A DNA stretch of 64,000 nt from Cochleicola gelatinilyticus (GTDB taxonomy: Bacteria > Bacteroidota > Bacteroidia > Flavobacteriales > Flavobacteriaceae). A program made the translations under genes and the position numbers. The number at the start of each line of letters is the position of its first letter. The stretch's first letter is position 1. Of this stretch, positions 27,369-36,546 are shown piece after piece. The stretch is from the NCBI RefSeq assembly GCF_001637325.1, contig NZ_LRXL01000052.1, positions 186,001 to 250,000 on the forward strand. Direction: 5' to 3'. The notes under the pieces are model-generated. The model was not told where the DNA came from, did not search any database, and saw only the letters and a list, made by a program, of their open reading frames with translations.

Positions 27369-28586
27369 ATGGGATTGAAACAAAAATTACATACCCTTAA
27401 AATGAAGTACAAAGGTACGAAGATGGCGCCTGCGTTTAACGCGTTGCATACCTTTTTGTACCTTCCAAATGAAACAACCCACTCGGGCAGTCACGTGCGT
27501 GTAGCAGACGATCTAAAGCGAACGATGAACATCGTTATTATGGCTTTGGTTCCTTGTTTGATCTTTGGGATTTTTAATACGGGATATCAGCATTATGCTG
27601 CAATAGATGAGGCATTACGTGCTGCGCCCTTGGCAAATTTCTTTACGTGGGATAACTTTATTATGGGATGCTGGACTGTATTACCATTGGTGATCGTTTC
27701 GTATGGTGTGGGTCTAGCAGTTGAATTTCTTTTTGCTGTGATTAAAGGTCACGAAGTAGAAGAAGGATACTTGGTGACAGGAATGTTAGTGCCGTTGATT
27801 GTGCCTATTGATATCCCACTTTGGATGCTGGCTGTAGCCGTGATCTTTGGTGTGGTGATTGGAAAAGAAGTGTTTGGTGGTACTGGAATGAACATCTTAA
27901 ATCCTGCGCTTACCATTCGTGCGTTTCTTTTCTTTGCATATCCAACTTGGATGAGTGGAGATAAGGTATGGGTACATGGTGCTGTAGAAAGACAACAGGA
28001 AATAGCAGCAGGTGCGAATGTAGATGCAATTTCTGGAGAAACTATCTTAGGAAGTTACGCACAGAACAGCTCGGTGGTTTACGATTACTGGGATATGTTT
28101 TGGGGCTTTATACCTGGTTCAGTTGGAGAAACTTCGAAAGTGTTAATCATTATAGGGGCCTTATTCCTCATCTTTACGAAGATTGGAAGTTGGAGAATTA
28201 TTTTTAGCACCCTTATTGGAGCACTCACAATGGGGCTTATCTTTAATGGTGTAGTCGATGCTGGATGGATTGGAGAAAGCAGTAAATTCTACGGATTAAT
28301 GAGTGTTCCATTCTGGCAACATCTTATTATAGGAAGTATTTTATTTGGAGCTGTATATATGGCAACCGACCCAGTAACGGCGTCGCAAACCAATAAAGGA
28401 AAATGGATCTACGGATTCCTTATCGGATTTATATCAATTATGATTCGGGTATTTAACCCGGCATATCCAGAAGGAGTATTCTTAGCAATTTTATTAATGA
28501 ATGTATTTGCACCAACTATAGATCACTATGTGTTGCAAGGGAACATAAAACGAAGAATGAAACGTCTAAAAGTTAAAACCGCGTAA
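27369..28586 (+). CDS. nqrB: Na+-translocating NADH:quinone reductase subunit B
   Basis: Membrane subunit B with about ten helices; binds riboflavin and covalent FMN and forms part of the Na+ path. Family stretches LKRTMNIVIMALVPCLIFGIFNTGYQ, GKEVFGGTGMNILNPALT and YMATDPVTASQTNKGKW are visible. The flavinylation site, normally D-x-x-S/T-GAT, reads DAISGETIL here with the acceptor Thr225 and Glu in place of Ala224. 405 residues. Two-base spacing to nqrC. Confidence 0.97.
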   Translation: MGLKQKLHTLKMKYKGTKMAPAFNALHTFLYLPNETTHSGSHVRVADDLKRTMNIVIMALVPCLIFGIFNTGYQHYAAIDEALRAAPLANFFTWDNFIMGCWTVLPLVIVSYGVGLAVEFLFAVIKGHEVEEGYLVTGMLVPLIVPIDIPLWMLAVAVIFGVVIGKEVFGGTGMNILNPALTIRAFLFFAYPTWMSGDKVWVHGAVERQQEIAAGANVDAISGETILGSYAQNSSVVYDYWDMFWGFIPGSVGETSKVLIIIGALFLIFTKIGSWRIIFSTLIGALTMGLIFNGVVDAGWIGESSKFYGLMSVPFWQHLIIGSILFGAVYMATDPVTASQTNKGKWIYGFLIGFISIMIRVFNPAYPEGVFLAILLMNVFAPTIDHYVLQGNIKRRMKRLKVKTA

Positions 28587-28588
28587 GC

Positions 28589-29338
28589 ATGGCAATTAAC
28601 ACAGATAAAAATAGCTACACCATCCTCTTTGCCGTTATCATGGTAGTTGTGGTTGGATCGATCCTCGCAGGTTTTGCAAGCGGATTGAAACCTTTGGTGA
28701 AAGCAAACGAAAAATACGAAAAGCAACAGAATATTCTGTATGCGATGAATGTAAACGATAATGAAGGTGATGGGGACGTTACTTTTATTCCTACCGATAA
28801 AGTGGAAGATGTTTTTAACACCTACATTAAAAAACAATTGGTGATTCAAGGAGACAAAGTAACCGAAGATCCCGAAGCTTTCTTAATCGACCTTAAAAAA
28901 GAAGAAACAAAAGCAAAAGATGATTCGTACGAAAGACGTTTGCCTTTGTTCGTAGGAGAAAAAGATGGGAAAGAAATATATGTTATGCCAGTTCGAGGAA
29001 AAGGACTTTGGGATGCGATATGGGGCTTTGTAGCGGTAGATAAATCGATGACTATTCAAGGAGTGTATTTCGATCATAAAGGGGAAACACCAGGATTAGG
29101 TGCCGAAATAAAACAACGTTACTTCATGGACGATTTTACGGGAGAAAGTTTCCTTAACGGAAATGCTTTCGAAGGTATTAATGTCGCTAAAGGAAACAAC
29201 GATCCAAAGAATACTAATACAGATGATAATGCAGTTGACGCATTAGCAGGAGCGACCATTACTGGTGACGGAGTAACTGCTATGCTGAGAAAAGACGTTC
29301 GTTTGTATGTGCCTTATTTTCAAAAATTAAATCAATAA
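28589..29338 (+). CDS. nqrC: Na+-translocating NADH:quinone reductase subunit C
   Basis: One N-terminal membrane helix (residues about 10-30, YTILFAVIMVVVVGSILAGFASG) and a periplasmic FMN-binding domain. GLWDAIWGFVAVD and DHKGETPGLGAEI are characteristic. The covalent FMN site reads DALAGATIT with Thr223 as acceptor; the usual Ser/Thr before Gly is Ala220. 249 residues. The flavin transferase ApbE that modifies it is encoded at 33417, just after the operon. Confidence 0.97.
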   Translation: MAINTDKNSYTILFAVIMVVVVGSILAGFASGLKPLVKANEKYEKQQNILYAMNVNDNEGDGDVTFIPTDKVEDVFNTYIKKQLVIQGDKVTEDPEAFLIDLKKEETKAKDDSYERRLPLFVGEKDGKEIYVMPVRGKGLWDAIWGFVAVDKSMTIQGVYFDHKGETPGLGAEIKQRYFMDDFTGESFLNGNAFEGINVAKGNNDPKNTNTDDNAVDALAGATITGDGVTAMLRKDVRLYVPYFQKLNQ

Positions 29339-29341
29339 GCT

Positions 29342-29989
29342 ATGGGACTTTTATCAAAAAAAGATAGCAAATTAATACTCGATCCATTAGCCGACGACAA
29401 CCCTATTACTATTCAGGTATTAGGTATTTGTTCGGCACTGGCAATTACAGCACAACTGAAACCATCTATCGTAATGGCAGTTTCAGTAATATTTGTACTC
29501 GGAGTAGGAAACGTCGTAATTTCATTAATGCGAAATATCATTCCTTCAAAAATTCGAATTATTGTACAATTAATCGTTGTTGCAACGCTAGTAATTATTG
29601 TTGATCAAGTGCTGAAAGCTTTTGCATACGAACTCAGTAAAGAACTATCGGTTTTCATTGGTTTAATTATTACCAACTGTATTATCATGGGGCGTTTTGA
29701 AGCTTTTGCATTAGGGAATGGTCCGTGGCGATCTTTTCTTGACGGAATAGGAAACGCTGCTGGATACGGATTAATCTTAATTATTGTCGGATTTTTCAGA
29801 GAATTATTGGGATCAGGTACTTTATTTGGATTTCAAGTAATGGGAGACCCTGTTGAAAAAACCGGATTGTATGCTATTGGCTATGAGAATAACGGATTTA
29901 TGGTTTTGCCGCCTATGGCATTGATCGTAGTAGGTTTGATCATTTGGGTACAACGTTCAAGAAACAAAGAACTTATTGAAGAAAACTAA
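29342..29989 (+). CDS. nqrD: Na+-translocating NADH:quinone reductase subunit D
   Basis: Six-helix membrane subunit D of the NqrDE pair that holds a [2Fe-2S] centre inside the membrane; its two cysteines appear in GICSALAIT (near residue 30) and ITNCIIMGR (near 113). ALGNGPWRSFLDGIGNAAGYG is a family signature. 215 residues. Three bases after nqrC but separated from nqrE by an unusual 54-base repeat spacer. Confidence 0.96.
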   Translation: MGLLSKKDSKLILDPLADDNPITIQVLGICSALAITAQLKPSIVMAVSVIFVLGVGNVVISLMRNIIPSKIRIIVQLIVVATLVIIVDQVLKAFAYELSKELSVFIGLIITNCIIMGRFEAFALGNGPWRSFLDGIGNAAGYGLILIIVGFFRELLGSGTLFGFQVMGDPVEKTGLYAIGYENNGFMVLPPMALIVVGLIIWVQRSRNKELIEEN

Positions 29990-29990
29990 G

Positions 29991-30041
29991 TTTCAGTATC
30001 CAATTACTGAATACTGATAACTGAACACTGATATACTGAAA
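29991..30041 (+). repeat. Degenerate heptamer repeat with flanking inverted repeat, nqrD-nqrE spacer
   Basis: Units with core ACTGA on a 7-base period: TTACTGA, ATACTGA, TAACTGA, ACACTGA, then the 8-base TATACTGA (30004-30039). It is enclosed by a perfect 9-bp inverted repeat TTTCAGTAT (29991-29999) and ATACTGAAA (30033-30041), just before the nqrE ATG at 30044. The only large gap in an otherwise tightly packed operon. Confidence 0.85.
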
Positions 30042-30043
30042 TA

Positions 30044-30784
30044 ATGGAACATATAGAATTATTTTTTAAATCGATCTTTGTAGATAACATGGTATTTGCA
30101 TACTTCCTCGGAATGTGCTCGTATCTTGCAGTCTCTAAAAAGGTAAGCACAGCGGTAGGTCTTGGTGCTGCCGTGATCTTTGTATTAACGGTAACTGTGC
30201 CTTTAAACTGGTTGCTTGACCAGTACATTCTTCAAGAAGGAGCGTTGAAATGGTTAGGAGCAGAATACGCAGAATACGATCTTAGCTTTTTGTCGTTTAT
30301 TTTATTTATTGCGACCATTGCAACTATGGTACAATTGGTAGAAATTATTGTTGAAAAATTCTCTCCTTCACTTTATAATTCACTTGGAATTTTCCTCCCC
30401 TTAATTGCAGTAAACTGTGCAATTTTAGGAGGTTCATTATTCATGCAATCAAGAGAAATCGAAACGCTTGGATTAGCGCTTAATTACGGTTTCAGTTCGG
30501 GAATTGGTTGGTTCTTAGCCATTGTAGCTATTGCTGCCATTCGTGAAAAAATTAGATATTCGAACGTTCCCGCGCCGCTTCGTGGACTGGGAATTACCTT
30601 TATTATTACAGGACTTATGGCTATTGGTTTTATGAGCTTCGGTGGAATGTTAACTGGTGGTGATGAAGAGAGTCCATCTCTAGATAGTGATCCATCGAAC
30701 GTAGGAATGAAGACTGAAAAAGTTCAAAAAGAAAGTGTAGAATCTACTGAAGCGGTATCAGTTTCAGAAATAACAGCCCAATAA
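30044..30784 (+). CDS. nqrE: Na+-translocating NADH:quinone reductase subunit E with C-terminal tail
   Basis: Homologous inverted partner of NqrD; cysteine ligands in [10 protein letters not shown] (near residue 24) and [11 protein letters not shown] (near 127). [18 protein letters not shown] and [22 protein letters not shown] are family signatures. The normal core of about 200 residues is followed by a polar, acidic tail of some 40 residues (from [12 protein letters not shown] to EITAQ), giving 246 in total. The tail would lie outside the membrane and its role is unknown. One base before nqrF. Confidence 0.96.
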   Translation: MEHIELFFKSIFVDNMVFAYFLGMCSYLAVSKKVSTAVGLGAAVIFVLTVTVPLNWLLDQYILQEGALKWLGAEYAEYDLSFLSFILFIATIATMVQLVEIIVEKFSPSLYNSLGIFLPLIAVNCAILGGSLFMQSREIETLGLALNYGFSSGIGWFLAIVAIAAIREKIRYSNVPAPLRGLGITFIITGLMAIGFMSFGGMLTGGDEESPSLDSDPSNVGMKTEKVQKESVESTEAVSVSEITAQ

Positions 30785-30785
30785 T

Positions 30786-32093
30786 ATGTTTCTAGCAGCA
30801 AGTACTTTAGGAGTTATTATAGCAACAGTGGTTGCCTTTTTAGTATTAACATTACTATTGGTAGCGCTATTGTTATTCACAAAACAGAAGTTGTCTCCAT
30901 CGGGTCCGGTAACAATTACCATAAACGATGAGAAAAAAATTGAAGTAGAATCGGGAGGAACACTTCTTTCTACTTTAGGTAATAATAAAATATTCTTACC
31001 CTCTGCCTGCGGAGGTGGAGGTACATGTATTCAGTGCGAATGTCATGTGTTAGAAGGTGGAGGAGAAGCGCTTCCTACCGAAACACCACACTTTAGTAGA
31101 AAAGAATTAAAAGATGGAGCTCGTTTGTCATGTCAAGTAAAAGTAAAACAAGACATGAATATTCATATTCCAGAAGAAGTTTTCGGAATTAAAAAATGGG
31201 ACGCGACCGTTGTTCGTAATTACAATGTAGCTTCTTTCATTAAAGAATTTGTAGTGGAGATCCCTGAAGATATGAACTACAAGGCTGGTGGATATATTCA
31301 AATTGAAATTCCTCCTTGTGAAGTGAAATTCGAGAATATGGATATCACTGCTCACCCAGAAGAACACGAAACTCCAGATAAATTCCAAGCAGAGTGGGAT
31401 AAATTTGGCTTGTGGCCCTTAGTGATGAAAAATAATGAAACCGTAGAAAGGGCATATTCTATGGCTTCTTACCCTGCGGAGGGGCGTGAGATCATGTTGA
31501 ATGTTCGTATTGCGACGCCGCCATGGGATCGTGCTAAAAACCAATGGATGCAGGTAAATCCAGGAATCGCTTCTTCCTATATTTTCGATCGTAAAAAAGG
31601 AGATAAAGTAGTAATTTCAGGACCTTACGGTGAATTCTTTATCAATCCTTCTGAAGCAGAAATGTTATATGTGGGTGGTGGAGCTGGAATGGCACCTATG
31701 CGTTCTCACTTATATCACTTATTTAAAACGCTTAAAACAGGTCGTAAAGTAACATATTGGTACGGTGGACGCTCAAAAAGAGAATTGTTCTATTTAGATC
31801 ATTTTAAAGAATTAGAGCAGGAGTTTCCTAACTTTAAATTTTACTTAGCCTTGTCCGAACCTATGGAAGAAGATAATTGGAAGGTAAAAGAGAATATCGA
31901 CGCACCAGGAGATGGTTTTGTTGGGTTTATTCACCAAGTAGTGATCGATAACTATTTGAATCATCATGAAGAACCAGAAGATATCGAATTGTACTTTTGT
32001 GGACCTCCATTAATGAACCAAGCCGTTCAGAAAATGGGAGAAGACTTCGGAATCCCAGATGAGAATATCCGTTTCGATGATTTTGGAGGATAG
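30786..32093 (+). CDS. nqrF: Na+-translocating NADH:quinone reductase subunit F
   Basis: NADH entry subunit: one N-terminal helix (5-30), a plant-type ferredoxin domain with [2Fe-2S] ligands Cys75, Cys81, Cys84 and Cys116 ([21 protein letters not shown]), an FAD domain with [10 protein letters not shown], and an NADH domain with [19 protein letters not shown] and [10 protein letters not shown]. An insertion ([33 protein letters not shown] region) is in the FAD domain, as usual for NqrF. 435 residues. Last gene of the operon, followed by a terminator. Confidence 0.97.
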   Translation: MFLAASTLGVIIATVVAFLVLTLLLVALLLFTKQKLSPSGPVTITINDEKKIEVESGGTLLSTLGNNKIFLPSACGGGGTCIQCECHVLEGGGEALPTETPHFSRKELKDGARLSCQVKVKQDMNIHIPEEVFGIKKWDATVVRNYNVASFIKEFVVEIPEDMNYKAGGYIQIEIPPCEVKFENMDITAHPEEHETPDKFQAEWDKFGLWPLVMKNNETVERAYSMASYPAEGREIMLNVRIATPPWDRAKNQWMQVNPGIASSYIFDRKKGDKVVISGPYGEFFINPSEAEMLYVGGGAGMAPMRSHLYHLFKTLKTGRKVTYWYGGRSKRELFYLDHFKELEQEFPNFKFYLALSEPMEEDNWKVKENIDAPGDGFVGFIHQVVIDNYLNHHEEPEDIELYFCGPPLMNQAVQKMGEDFGIPDENIRFDDFGG

Positions 32094-32113
32094 ACTTTAA
32101 GAAATATATTATT

Positions 32114-32144
32114 AAAAACCGTTTCAGTCGTTGAAACGGTTTTT
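32114..32144 (+). terminator. Terminator after nqrF
   Basis: Arms AAAAACCGTTTCA (32114-32126) and TGAAACGGTTTTT (32132-32144), 5-base loop, T run. Confidence 0.9.
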
Positions 32145-32188
32145 TTATACCCGATAAAATATAACAGTATATTTTCAGTTTATACGCT

Positions 32189-33061
32189 ATGAAGAAACTG
32201 TTACTTCTTTTTGGGATCCTCGCGTTGATTCTTTTTATTTCTTTTTCAGAGAAAGGACAGGTCATTAAACAGGTAGCTACTACCTATGTTAGTACGCCCG
32301 ATTATATCAACGAAGAAGGAAATACTATTCGAAAACGGATTGATGTTCCCGAGGGATTTGTAAGGTCTAAGTATTCTCCGGGATCCTTTCAGCATTATCT
32401 TCAAAATTATGCATTAAAACCATTTGGCGCTAAGGTAATTAATTACGATGGTAACGAATATTGGTATCAAGCTGGTCATGTTGGGGTTCTCGAAATACCC
32501 GTACCAGATAACGGGCTACAACAATGTGCCGATGCTCTCATGCGAATACGTGCAGAATACCTTTGGAACAATAATCGGAAAGATGAAATTGGTTTCAATT
32601 TTACATCGGGACATTATTGTTCTTGGAAAAAATATTCCGAAGGATATCGACCACGAATTCATGGAAATAAAGTAGATTTTAATAAAATAGCAAATGCAAA
32701 CGCTTCCGAAGAAAACCTGTATAATTATCTTAATCTAGTATATACCTATGCAGGAACTTTATCTTTATACCACGAACTTCCAAAAATCACTTCCATTAAC
32801 GAGCTTGAGGTGGGCGATATGCTAGTGTACCCAGGCAGCCCTGGACATATTGTTATGATCGTTGATCTCGCCATACATGAAAATGGAGAAAAATTGTTTA
32901 TTTTAGCACAAGGAAATACCCCTGCACAAAGTGTGCATGTAATTAAAAATCCGAACGACACTTCGTTAAGTCCGTGGTACTCTTTAGAAACAAATACCAC
33001 GCTAGTTATACCCACATACCATTTTAACGAGACAAAATTTATTCGATTTAAAGGTTTATGA
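32189..33061 (+). CDS. DUF4846 protein, secreted or membrane-anchored
   Basis: Hydrophobic N-terminus (residues 3-19, LLLLFGILALILFISFS) and a 270-residue domain with FVRSKYSPGSFQHYLQNYALKP, ADALMRIRAEYLW, FNFTSGHYCSWKKYSEGYRPRI and LEVGDMLVYPGSPGHIVMIVDLA, the pattern of DUF4846. The late stretch with His and Asp resembles the active-site end of NlpC/P60-like enzymes (by eye). Four-base overlap with the next gene, so it forms an operon with the small protein and apbE. Function unknown. Confidence 0.82.
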   Translation: MKKLLLLFGILALILFISFSEKGQVIKQVATTYVSTPDYINEEGNTIRKRIDVPEGFVRSKYSPGSFQHYLQNYALKPFGAKVINYDGNEYWYQAGHVGVLEIPVPDNGLQQCADALMRIRAEYLWNNNRKDEIGFNFTSGHYCSWKKYSEGYRPRIHGNKVDFNKIANANASEENLYNYLNLVYTYAGTLSLYHELPKITSINELEVGDMLVYPGSPGHIVMIVDLAIHENGEKLFILAQGNTPAQSVHVIKNPNDTSLSPWYSLETNTTLVIPTYHFNETKFIRFKGL

Positions 33062-33420
33062 GCACTTCACTTACTCCACAGGAATTACATAATCTCGCTA
33101 TGAATATAGTGGGTGAAGATCTTCAAGAAAACGGATATGAATTTTTAGGGGTAAACTCTAAATTAGAAAAAGACCCTCAGTTTGTAGCCATTAAAGAAGG
33201 TAACTTAAATTTTGTTATTGTTCGCGCCGTAACATATCCGCAAGATGTTAAAGAATACGATGAAGAATTTATGCAAAAAATGAAAGATCATGCGATGAAA
33301 TTTGAGGCTAAAACCTATTATGCGGGAGTCGGATTAGGACATGGAACCGATTACGGCAAGCCTGTAGTAAAAGATGAAAATTATACCATGATCTACAACG
33401 GAATGGTTGAAATTATATGA
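33058..33420 (+). CDS. Small conserved protein downstream of nqr, not a true NqrF
   Basis: A 120-residue soluble protein without signal peptide, membrane helix or cysteine cluster; MSTSLTPQELHNLAMNIVGEDLQENGYEFLGVNSKLEKDPQF and YYAGVGLGHGTDYGKPVV are its strongest segments. From memory, flavobacterial homologues are often labelled as Na+-NQR subunit F; nothing here supports that, since ferredoxin, FAD and NADH motifs are all missing, and the label probably arose from position. Overlaps DUF4846 and apbE by 4 bases on each side, so it is tightly coupled to the flavin transferase. Confidence 0.8.
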   Translation: MSTSLTPQELHNLAMNIVGEDLQENGYEFLGVNSKLEKDPQFVAIKEGNLNFVIVRAVTYPQDVKEYDEEFMQKMKDHAMKFEAKTYYAGVGLGHGTDYGKPVVKDENYTMIYNGMVEII

Positions 33421-34442
33421 GAATACTTACCCTTTTAGTCATATCAGTATTATTTGTTTCTTGTATTTCTGAAACGCCCAAACTAAAGATCATACAAGGA
33501 AATGCTTTTGGTACTACTTATGCCATACAGTATGAAGCCATTACTTCGGAAGGAATTAAAAAAGGAATCGATTCGGTAATTAATGCTGTAAATATGTCGG
33601 TAAGTACATACCTGCCAGAAAGTGATATTTCGAAAATAAATAGAGGCGATACTACCGTTGTCGTAAATCAAATTTTTATAGAAGTGTTTCGTCTTTCTGA
33701 AACCATACACAATATAACCAATGGTTACTTCGATCCTACAATTGGGGTTTTAAGGAATGCATACGGCTTTGGCGACACAAAACCACTCAAGCAACTTGAC
33801 GCTTCTACTGTAGACTCTTTAATGCAATATGTGGGGTTTTCAAAGGTTGTACTCACTAGTAAAAAAACCATACAAAAAGAGAACCCGCATCTTTATCTTG
33901 ATTTTAATGCGATTGCAAAAGGATATGGAATCGATTGTATTGGTACTTATTTAACACATCAAGGTATCGATAATTTTTTAATAGAACTTGGGGGAGAGTT
34001 ACTTGCCAAAGGGCAGCATCCAGAAAAAAATAAACCTTGGGTCGCAGGGATTGAAGCGGTAACATCACAATTAGAAGACCGTAGGACCCGCGCTGCTGTA
34101 CAACTTTCGGACAGGGCAATGGCGGCTTCTGGGAATTATCGGAAATTTAGGATTGATTCTGTTAGTGGTAAAAAATATGTTCACACATTAAATCCACTTA
34201 CAGGATCTGCTGAAAAGAGCGACGTGACTAGCGCCACTGTTATTGCAAAAACTTGTGCAGAAGCAGATGCATACGCCACTTCTTTTATGGCACTTGGTCT
34301 AGAGCGCTCTAAAAATGTTTTAAAAAGTATCTCTGGAATAGAAGCCTATTTAACGTATAACGATAGCCTACAAAACGAACAGGTGTTTATCACCAAAGGG
34401 TTTAACGAATTAGTACTTTCTAACACTACCGCTTTAGAGTAA
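33417..34442 (+). CDS. apbE: FAD:protein FMN transferase ApbE, lipoprotein
   Basis: Attaches FMN by a phosphoester bond to Thr in NqrB and NqrC, using FAD and Mg2+. Lipobox LFVSC with Cys16, then GNAFGTTYAIQYEA, VSTYLPESDISKINRG, YFDPTIGVLRNAYGFGD, LDFNAIAKGYGID, FLIELGGELLAKG and DVTSATVIAKTCAEADAYATSFMALGL, all ApbE signatures. 341 residues. Placed right after the nqr operon, 4-base overlap with the gene before. Its 3' end overlaps the convergent T9SS type B gene by 17 bases. Confidence 0.95.
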   Translation: MRILTLLVISVLFVSCISETPKLKIIQGNAFGTTYAIQYEAITSEGIKKGIDSVINAVNMSVSTYLPESDISKINRGDTTVVVNQIFIEVFRLSETIHNITNGYFDPTIGVLRNAYGFGDTKPLKQLDASTVDSLMQYVGFSKVVLTSKKTIQKENPHLYLDFNAIAKGYGIDCIGTYLTHQGIDNFLIELGGELLAKGQHPEKNKPWVAGIEAVTSQLEDRRTRAAVQLSDRAMAASGNYRKFRIDSVSGKKYVHTLNPLTGSAEKSDVTSATVIAKTCAEADAYATSFMALGLERSKNVLKSISGIEAYLTYNDSLQNEQVFITKGFNELVLSNTTALE

Positions 34443-36522
34443 AGTGACCACGATATTCGGGGCGATTGGGAATATTAATTGTAAACCAATAATCATTCGA
34501 CGGTAATGGAATTCCTTTAGAGTTGGTGCCATCCCATCCATTAGAGGAAGTAACAACCTCGTGAAGTAATTTTCCGAAGCGATTAAATATATACATTTTC
34601 GTTCCCGGGAATTGATCGATGCCTATAACCTTCCAAGTATCGTGGTAGCCATCTTCATTTGGAGTAAAATACTTTGGGTAATCGAGAATTAAAAACTCTT
34701 GAGAAACTACTCCGCAACCATTTTTGTCACGAACAAAAACAGTATAATAGCCATTCTGTAGTCCCATAAAGACATTACTATCTTGATATTGAAAATCACT
34801 TTCGAGTGAGAATTCATAATCTCCTTCACCCGTAACATTTATAGTTGCACTGTTTCCAAGGCCACTAAAATCAACTACATCTATCGATGTGATGGTGGCG
34901 ATATTAGAAGGAAATACCACTACAGAAACTTCCGAAGTACAATTAAATTCATTGGTGACCGTAACAGTGTATGTACCAGGAGCAGTTACAAAGATGGTGT
35001 TTAACGAGCTACCTTCATCTCCCGTGCTCCAAACATAATATTGAAAATTTGCTTGTACACTTATAGGGATCGGCGTTGCTAAATTGATACAATAAATATA
35101 GGATTCAGCATCAAATATTGGTATTGGTTTAGGATTTACTTGAATTTCAAATTGTGTGTAGTCAAAACAACCAGTCGCATTTTCAATCATGGAAACATAG
35201 ATCGTCTGTGGATTTTCTGTATTCTGAAAAGTTCCGTTAATGGCATTTATTTCATTGAGGCGATCGCTTTCCGAAGCATAATATACTATCGTAAAATCGG
35301 ATGCAGGTAACCCGTTTAGTACTTCTATATCTTTTTCAAAAATATTGACAGAAACTATTTCGTCAAAATCGTCATCGCATACTATAATGGGAGAAGGTTG
35401 TGTCGCTACTTGAATTCTGTTAATTGCTGCTTCAAAAGAAGTTATGCTAAAACACAAATTATCTGAAGCATCTGTTACTCGTACAAAGATTGTTCGTGGT
35501 ATTTCGGTTAAGTTTACTGTGGCCCCAATGGGGTTCATGTTATTTACGGCATCGGCATTAGAATTGTGATAACTAAAAACATAACCCGTAGGATCGTTAA
35601 TTACTTGCGGGATAATGGTGTCGAGTATATAGTTTTCTGAAGTAGTATAAGAACAAATTCGTACAGGATCTGGCTGAAGTAACGAAGGGTTTCCTATCAT
35701 AATATCAAAAGCGACACTATCGCTACAGCCATTTTCCCTTTGAATACGAGCATAGATTGTTTGAGGATTGGAAATATTGGTATAGGGACTTGCTAAGGGA
35801 TTAATTCCAATAACTGCATCATTTAAGGATGTATGATAGGTCACGTTGAAAGTTCCGGGTTGTTCACCGATAATAGAATTGGTTTGTGATTCTAAATTAA
35901 ATTCTGTAAACCCATCGTCGGTACCATCTGTATCGCAACTTAAAAGGTCATTTACAGGATTTGCCTCAACATTGGGTGGAAGTTCTGCCATTCCCGTATA
36001 GAATAAACTAAATGGACCTGAACCAACTGCTCTGTCCACCAACAAATAATACACCTCACCTACTTGAGCATCTATAAATTGCAGATAGCCATTTCCATCT
36101 TCTCCAGGGCCTTCTTGCGTATCGGTTTCTTCCATGTTTAATCCTGTAGCAACTTGAACACCTGCGTTTTGCGGATTGGTGCTAGAACATCGAATCGCAG
36201 TACCTAAGGAAGTACAGGTAACATCTGGTCCGAAAATCGCAAAGTCGTAATCATCTACACCGTTATCGGGTATGAGGTCGAATGTCAGGGGGCCATCCCC
36301 AATAATGTCGAACCGGAACCAAATAGTATTTTGCCCAAAATCGTAACATTCTGGTAGGTTGTTGTTGGGTAGTGAGAACTCATCGAAACCAGCTCCAGTA
36401 GGATCTACGCCGAGATTTGAAGTTCCGCAAATTGGAATTGCATTAATACAATCATTGGGATTGTTCTGTGCGTTTATAGTGGTAAGAATACTAAAAAATA
36501 GTAGTAATAAGTATAACTTCAT
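34426..36522 (-). CDS. Secreted adhesin-like protein with T9SS type B sorting domain
   Basis: Signal peptide 1-18 (TTINAQ), an N-terminal domain NDCINAIPICGTSNLGVDPTG to about residue 155, typical of flavobacterial surface proteins, then a series of beta-sandwich repeats (with recurrent NPQTIYARIQREN, IPRTIFVRVTD, NPQTIYVSMIENATGCFDY), a PKD-like stretch YVWSTGDEGSSLNTIFVTAPGTYTVTVTN, and a type B sorting domain YPKYFTPNEDGYHDTWKV to GHFTLKR (gliding-motility C-terminal type). 698 residues. Type B domains direct export by T9SS as seen for SprB (literature). Role in adhesion or motility is inferred. Confidence 0.85.
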   Translation of the reverse strand: MKLYLLLLFFSILTTINAQNNPNDCINAIPICGTSNLGVDPTGAGFDEFSLPNNNLPECYDFGQNTIWFRFDIIGDGPLTFDLIPDNGVDDYDFAIFGPDVTCTSLGTAIRCSSTNPQNAGVQVATGLNMEETDTQEGPGEDGNGYLQFIDAQVGEVYYLLVDRAVGSGPFSLFYTGMAELPPNVEANPVNDLLSCDTDGTDDGFTEFNLESQTNSIIGEQPGTFNVTYHTSLNDAVIGINPLASPYTNISNPQTIYARIQRENGCSDSVAFDIMIGNPSLLQPDPVRICSYTTSENYILDTIIPQVINDPTGYVFSYHNSNADAVNNMNPIGATVNLTEIPRTIFVRVTDASDNLCFSITSFEAAINRIQVATQPSPIIVCDDDFDEIVSVNIFEKDIEVLNGLPASDFTIVYYASESDRLNEINAINGTFQNTENPQTIYVSMIENATGCFDYTQFEIQVNPKPIPIFDAESYIYCINLATPIPISVQANFQYYVWSTGDEGSSLNTIFVTAPGTYTVTVTNEFNCTSEVSVVVFPSNIATITSIDVVDFSGLGNSATINVTGEGDYEFSLESDFQYQDSNVFMGLQNGYYTVFVRDKNGCGVVSQEFLILDYPKYFTPNEDGYHDTWKVIGIDQFPGTKMYIFNRFGKLLHEVVTSSNGWDGTNSKGIPLPSNDYWFTINIPNRPEYRGHFTLKR

Positions 36523-36546
36523 GCTCCTTTTTTAATGAAATTCAAA

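Noticed and set aside
28526-28849. Antisense reading frame of 107 codons across nqrB-nqrC
   Set aside because: Shadow of the strongly coding nqr genes; Cys/His-rich random-looking sequence with no start context.
33058-33420. A second Na+-NQR subunit F
   Set aside because: No ferredoxin cysteines, no FAD or NADH motifs, only 120 residues; true nqrF is at 30786-32093.
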